From the NCBI GenBank assembly GCA_041648755.1, contig JBAZOJ010000135.1, positions 1 to 10,283 on the forward strand: a stretch of DNA of 10,283 nt, read 5' to 3'. The DNA comes from JBAZOJ01 sp041648755 (GTDB lineage: Bacteria > Planctomycetota > B143-G9). Under the pieces are notes generated by a model, which worked only from the letters and a program-made list of their open reading frames with translations, did not search any database and had not been told where the DNA came from. Each line of letters opens with the position of its first letter. The first letter of the stretch is position 1. Position numbers and translations under genes: made by a program. Below, one piece after another: positions 6,654 through 10,283 of this stretch.

Positions 6654-9395
6654 GAATAGAACGATAAGCCCATTATAGGTGAAATGCGCCACGATCGGGG
6701 CCATGAGCAATCCGGTCCGGTGAAAGGCCAGGGCGGCGGCGCAGCCAAGACCAAAGACGGGGATCATGCTGACCGGGGGATGCACCATCGCAAAGACAGC
6801 AGCGCTGGCGGCCACGGCAACAGGAAGAGACATCGTCTTCAGAAAGCCCTTGAACAGCAGGCCCCTGAAAAGGAACTCCTCGACAATCGGAGCAAGAAGC
6901 ACTGCCAGAACAGCAAACCAGGCACTGTCTATCCCGCGAGTTCCTGCCTGTTCAAGATATTCATGAATCCCATCGCGGCATACGGGGATACAGTTGACCG
7001 TAAACAGATACACCCCGGCCACGGTCGCAGCAAGGATACCGGAGACCATACCTGTGCCGAGGGCATTGACTACCGCCTCTCGATGACAAGGTCGGCTAAT
7101 CACCAGTTGTTTGCCGAACAGGGAACCCGGCTTGTGCAGTGGCTCTCTCGGCGCAAGGCTGGGAAGACCAATCACCGTCCAGAATCCTGGGATGCGCCGT
7201 CTCACCAGGATGAACAAAGTGACTGAGCTGACGATCAGGCCGGCCATCGCGTAGCCAAGCACTATCGATGCTGCGGCGCCAGTTCCGAAGAGTGCAAAGA
7301 GCATCTGCAGAAGTGCCTGTAGAAAGAAGAACGCAATGACTGCCAGGATGCCGTCGGTGAGATACAAGGCAGGTGGTGGCAGTTCCGTCGGGTCGAGGAG
7401 ATAGGGTAAGGTGTCACTGCTCTTCTGCCAGAGCGCATAGACCAAAATAATGAGCAAGACGAGGAGGATCAGCGTTCCCGACATATTCGGCAGGAAGAAG
7501 GAACCGCCGTATTCGGCCAGCAACATCATGAAAATGAAGCCCAGGTCATTGTGAGCGTTCTTTGCTGGCGAAGAAGGGTCGAAGTTGGTCGCAATGAGCG
7601 AGAATCCGACGGCAACCAGTGCGAGTACCACTACTCCGGACAGGGCGAAGAAGGACAGGGCTACTGTTCTGAGAACATCGCTCGTAGGTGACAGGAGCAC
7701 GCCAGTTGTGAGAACCAAAGCAGTGAAGAGACAACTAAGCACGGCCCAGAATGCCGCCTTTCGGAAAAAGAAGGCACGGAGTGAGGATGGAAAGGAAAAA
7801 ACCAGCCACATGGTTCTGGCCTCAAGCGCAAGGACATTGGCAGCTCCAAAAAGTAGGGAAAAGCTGCCAACGCCGAAAGCGAGAGCTGCCATTCTTGCGA
7901 AGTCATCCGTGAGCTTTGACAGGGCCGCAGCACCGATAAGCAGATTGTATCCGATCATCACTGCGGGCAAACCAATTGCCGTGACAAGAAGTGCCCGGTC
8001 GCGGAGCAGCAGAGTCTTTTCCTTCCAGGCAGCTCCCCTGAGAAAGCCGACCCCTGCAATTGGCTTCTGAGGGAGTCGGCTACCCTGGTACAGACCCGTG
8101 GCTGCGACATAGCCACCCGACACAAGCTGGGCAGCCTGTGAGACACACAAATATGACAGACAGCAGATGGTGGCTATTGCAGCCCCAATCGTGAGATATG
8201 GTGAGACAGCTTGGACGCCGAGCAAGATCGGAAGGCCGGTTGGCAGCGCCAAAACTATGTCAGGCAGCAATCCAGCGCAAGATACTGCGAGTTGTGCAAT
8301 CGGCGCTGCAATCGGCGATGCATACGCAACCATGGTGACCAAGACCCCAGATAGGGCGATCAAGGCGTTGAGATTCCTGAGTTTGGCCGGAGACAAGTGC
8401 ATCCTCAGATATGTTTCCGACAAAACGCAAAGTGAGCCGAGAAATGCGTTGAGAAGGATAAGCATAGCGATCCCAACCGGGATGGAGAGCCAACTCCAGC
8501 CAGCGAACCAGAGAGAAATGACAATCACCTGAAGCATGTATAGATACGCGAAAGTGTTGAGAAAGCCGGCCTCAAAGACACGGGCGAGCATTAGGCTCCG
8601 GGGGCTGATTGGCATTGTGAAGAGCCATTCGTAGATCCATCCCAGCCCTCCAACATCCTTGTTGACACTTGCCAGAGAGGTCAGCAAACAAGCCACGAAC
8701 CCCATCAGCAGAAAGAGTGACATCGCCTTGGCGGCCAACCTGTCAAATGGAGGTGCCCATGCCACAAAGACTTCTGAACCGCGATAGGCCCATGAGGTGC
8801 TTTCCCACAAGCCATCGGACTTCAGATTCTTGAAGGCATCCATCGCCCTGGCAAAATTCGCTCTCTGCAACTCCGTCCAATCTCCCGGGTCGGATGGAAG
8901 CCCACTGTTTCGTAACAGGCTGTCAACCCGCTGCAGGAGCTTCCCTTTCTCTTCCTCAAATCCTGCCTGTGAGATCTCATTGGCTGTACGCCGATCATGG
9001 AGATGGTGCATCTCGTCATAGCATTTGTGAACAGCCCTATGGACCTCGGGCTGCAGCAAGATCCTCCCGGACACGGATTGCTGGGCGAGCCAGGATACGT
9101 CTGCAGTCATCTTCGTGATCAGGAGGGCGTATACCGAGAAAAAGAACAAGACAACGATGCCTGACAGGAGTCTCAGAGAGATACTGCGACGTCGGGATGT
9201 GGGGCGCCGACTGCTGGTTGAACTCCCGGATGAAACGGGGTGAGTGAATTTCGCGAAATAGGCGTTGGCAAATCTCCTCAAGCCCGTTCTGGCGAGAATC
9301 ATTAATACGTGGAATTCCGATACGATGCGACGCTCATGGTCCTCCAGAGGCACTGCCTTTTCGATTTCATCGGGCTCGAAGTGAGGAGCAGTCAT
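6636..9395 (-). CDS. ABC-2 permease (apparently duplicated) fused to a CPBP intramembrane glutamic protease
   Basis: This 919-residue membrane protein is encoded 4 bp after the ATPase gene. Residues 1-75 are hydrophilic and end in a Ser/Arg-rich stretch (52-72) before the first membrane helix (about 76-95). Residues 97-220 form a large loop, probably extracytoplasmic and helical. Residues 222-425 and about 462-655 each form a set of membrane helices. Each set holds the coupling-type segment of ABC-2 permeases: EWLFTMPISPRSL (256-268) and MWLVFSFPSSLRAF (529-542). More helices follow (about 677-732). The C-terminal 775-919 is a CPBP (CAAX/Abi) protease with EEFLFRG (839-845), FAMVH (868-872) and HFTYN (904-908), so all three catalytic motifs are present. 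NatB-like permeases are usually about 400 aa. Permease-CPBP fusions are known, but this chain is longer than I would expect for one permease plus one protease. Its partner is surely the upstream ATPase. The substrate is unknown; Na+, drug or peptide are all possible. Confidence 0.9.
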   Translation of the reverse strand: MTAPHFEPDEIEKAVPLEDHERRIVSEFHVLMILARTGLRRFANAYFAKFTHPVSSGSSTSSRRPTSRRRSISLRLLSGIVVLFFFSVYALLITKMTADVSWLAQQSVSGRILLQPEVHRAVHKCYDEMHHLHDRRTANEISQAGFEEEKGKLLQRVDSLLRNSGLPSDPGDWTELQRANFARAMDAFKNLKSDGLWESTSWAYRGSEVFVAWAPPFDRLAAKAMSLFLLMGFVACLLTSLASVNKDVGGLGWIYEWLFTMPISPRSLMLARVFEAGFLNTFAYLYMLQVIVISLWFAGWSWLSIPVGIAMLILLNAFLGSLCVLSETYLRMHLSPAKLRNLNALIALSGVLVTMVAYASPIAAPIAQLAVSCAGLLPDIVLALPTGLPILLGVQAVSPYLTIGAAIATICCLSYLCVSQAAQLVSGGYVAATGLYQGSRLPQKPIAGVGFLRGAAWKEKTLLLRDRALLVTAIGLPAVMIGYNLLIGAAALSKLTDDFARMAALAFGVGSFSLLFGAANVLALEARTMWLVFSFPSSLRAFFFRKAAFWAVLSCLFTALVLTTGVLLSPTSDVLRTVALSFFALSGVVVLALVAVGFSLIATNFDPSSPAKNAHNDLGFIFMMLLAEYGGSFFLPNMSGTLILLVLLIILVYALWQKSSDTLPYLLDPTELPPPALYLTDGILAVIAFFFLQALLQMLFALFGTGAAASIVLGYAMAGLIVSSVTLFILVRRRIPGFWTVIGLPSLAPREPLHKPGSLFGKQLVISRPCHREAVVNALGTGMVSGILAATVAGVYLFTVNCIPVCRDGIHEYLEQAGTRGIDSAWFAVLAVLLAPIVEEFLFRGLLFKGFLKTMSLPVAVAASAAVFAMVHPPVSMIPVFGLGCAAALAFHRTGLLMAPIVAHFTYNGLIVLFSNLLV

Positions 9396-9399
9396 GTTC

Positions 9400-10164
9400 C
9401 TATTCTTCGTGCTCTGCCTTGGCAGCTACCAGGAAGAAGATCTCTTCGAGCGAACTGTTCGAGGATGTGGCAGCGCGGAGTTCGTTGAGCTTCCCCACGG
9501 CCGCGAGCTTTGATTTGTGAAGAATGCCTATCCGTGTGCTGATCTTCTCCGCCTGCTCCAGTATGTGCGTGGAAAAGAAGATCGTCTTGCCCGATTCCGC
9601 GAGGGCCGAGATCATTGAGGTCAGCGCCCGCGTCGCGAATGGATCGAGTCCGCTGGTTGGCTCGTCGAGGAGCAGCAAGTCTGGATCATGAAGCAATGCG
9701 CATATCAGCGCGAGTTTCTTCTTCATTCCGCGAGAGTAATTGACGGCATACTCACCGGCAGCATCTGCCAGTTCAAACTGATCCAGCAGGGGACGGGACT
9801 TGGCGAGAGAATCTCTGCGCGAAATGCCGTGCATCTCGCCAACGAACATGATGGTTTCAGCCCCGGTAAGAAAGTCGTAGAAAGCGGGCTCGTCGGGCAT
9901 ATAGCCTACGCGAGCCATTACCTGGGGATGTTCGGAGAAGCAGTCGAGGCCGAGAACCATTGCCGAACCGGAAGACGGCTTGAGGAGCCCCATTATCATC
10001 TTGATTGTAGTTGTCTTACCCGAGCCATTAGGGCCGAGGAGGGAGAATATCTCACCTCTTTCGACAGCAAGGTCAATGTGGTCTACGGCAAGGAACTCGC
10101 CGTACATTCGGGTGAGTCCCTGAAGCTCAAGAGCGGGATGAGGCATTTGCACCCCCATTGGCAT
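9400..10164 (-). CDS. ABC transporter ATP-binding protein, NatA/CcmA-like export subfamily
   Basis: This cytoplasmic ATPase subunit has 254 residues. In order it carries Walker A GPNGSGKT (44-51), the Q-loop region GYMPDEP (87-93), a signature NYSRGMKKK (142-150), Walker B LLLLDEPT (163-170), the D-loop SGLD (171-174) and the switch histidine H200 in FFSTHILEQA. The Q-loop glutamine is replaced by an acidic/proline stretch and the signature is YSRGM rather than LSGGQ; both are usual in NatA-like export ATPases. The stop codon is 4 bp from the permease-protease start, and the junction TAGGAACATG places an AGGA over the stop, so translation is probably coupled. The start could be M1 (10164), M3 (10158) or M7 (10146). 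M7 has GGGGGTG just upstream and gives a more typical N-terminus (MPHPALELQGLTRMYG). The pair forms one ABC exporter. Confidence 0.95.
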   Translation of the reverse strand: MPMGVQMPHPALELQGLTRMYGEFLAVDHIDLAVERGEIFSLLGPNGSGKTTTIKMIMGLLKPSSGSAMVLGLDCFSEHPQVMARVGYMPDEPAFYDFLTGAETIMFVGEMHGISRRDSLAKSRPLLDQFELADAAGEYAVNYSRGMKKKLALICALLHDPDLLLLDEPTSGLDPFATRALTSMISALAESGKTIFFSTHILEQAEKISTRIGILHKSKLAAVGKLNELRAATSSNSSLEEIFFLVAAKAEHEE

Positions 10165-10245
10165 TCACACAATTCTGGCCGTTATTCCACCGTGTCAAAC
10201 AGGAGACCCCGGGAGGAGTCATAAAGAAGAAGGAGGATGAGGAAT
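10165..10245. other. Short intergenic spacer between ssrA and the ABC operon
   Basis: These 81 bp lie downstream of the ssrA 3' end and upstream of the ATPase gene, both on the minus strand. They hold the candidate ATPase promoter and a small GC-rich hairpin (GACTCC/GGGGTC arms, 10205-10220) without a U-run. I found no credible small reading frame here. Confidence 0.6.
10172..10198 (-). promoter_or_regulatory. Candidate promoter for the ABC ATPase/permease-protease operon
   Basis: On the minus strand a perfect -35 hexamer TTGACA (10198-10193) is followed after 15 bp by CAGAAT (10177-10172, 4 of 6 matches to TATAAT). The predicted start falls near 10165. That is immediately before the first ATG (leaderless) and about 19 nt before the third ATG (M7), which has a purine-rich GGGGGTG upstream. 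The short spacer lowers confidence. Confidence 0.4.
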
Positions 10246-10283
10246 TGGTGGAGGCGGGGGGAATCGAACCCCCGTCCCGAGAC
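10246..10283 (-). ncRNA. ssrA: tmRNA (ssrA), 3' terminal fragment; the rest lies beyond the right edge
   Basis: Read on the minus strand, the fragment has GGAC, then a five-pair T-stem GGGGG/CCCCC closing the loop TTCGATT, the acceptor 3' strand CGCCTCC, discriminator A and an encoded CCA (10248-10246). The GGAC immediately before the T-arm and the GCCTCCACCA end are hallmarks of bacterial tmRNA, which rescues stalled ribosomes by trans-translation. A tRNA 3' end is the alternative and cannot be fully excluded, because the 5' half, the tag frame and the pseudoknots are outside the window. Confidence 0.85.

Noticed and set aside
6636..7200. Reading the CPBP domain as an abortive-infection or phage-defence protein
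   Set aside because: CPBP proteins are sometimes labelled Abi, but here the domain is fused to an ABC permease in an ABC operon, with no defence genes around it.
9886..9906. Broken Q-loop in the ATPase (GYMPDEP without Gln)
   Set aside because: Acidic replacements at this site are common in NatA-like export ATPases. All other nucleotide-binding motifs are intact, so there is no reason to call the protein inactive.
10205..10220. Intrinsic terminator for ssrA
   Set aside because: On the minus strand a 6-bp GACTCC/GGGGTC stem with a TCCC loop forms, with one G-U pair. It is not followed by a U-run, so it does not qualify as a rho-independent terminator.
10246..10283. Phage or island attachment site at the ssrA 3' end
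   Set aside because: The ssrA 3' end is a known integration target, but there is no integrase and no second copy of the end sequence in the window.

Overview
This window is from a bacterial chromosome. A fragment of an ssrA (tmRNA) gene lies at the right edge, spacing between genes is tight, and all coding regions look bacterial. The DNA is moderately GC-rich with a G/C-leaning third codon position. I cannot assign a phylum from the sequence. The genes look vertically inherited and housekeeping-like; I see no insertion sequence, integrase, CRISPR array or other mobile-element mark.

Left part (1-5612, minus strand): a cation:proton antiporter of the CPA2/Kef type (659 aa) is followed after only 9 bp by a very long gene for a fused hydantoinase A/B (5-oxoprolinase-type) enzyme. 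That reading frame is open for 1207 codons and runs off the left edge. The two genes are probably one transcription unit.

Middle (5613-6653): a 102-bp divergent intergenic region carries candidate promoters in both directions. It separates the antiporter from a plus-strand TerC/Alx-family membrane protein gene (312 aa).

Right part (6636-10164, minus strand): a two-gene ABC export operon. Its NatA-like ATPase (254 aa) is followed 4 bp later by a 919-aa membrane protein that joins what looks like two ABC-2 permease halves to a C-terminal CPBP (CAAX-type) intramembrane protease with all catalytic motifs intact. Its 3' end overlaps the 3' end of the TerC gene by 18 bp, tail to tail. Upstream lie an 81-bp gap with a candidate promoter and then the 3' terminal 38 nt of tmRNA.

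Taken together, four of the five protein genes act at the membrane: cation/proton exchange, probable metal-ion or pH homeostasis, and ABC export coupled to proteolysis. The remaining enzyme belongs to the pyroglutamate/hydantoin hydrolase group. The most unusual object is the permease-permease-protease fusion. The most suggestive neighbourhood is the oxoprolinase-type enzyme directly behind a Kef-type antiporter, because both families have known links to glutathione metabolism.
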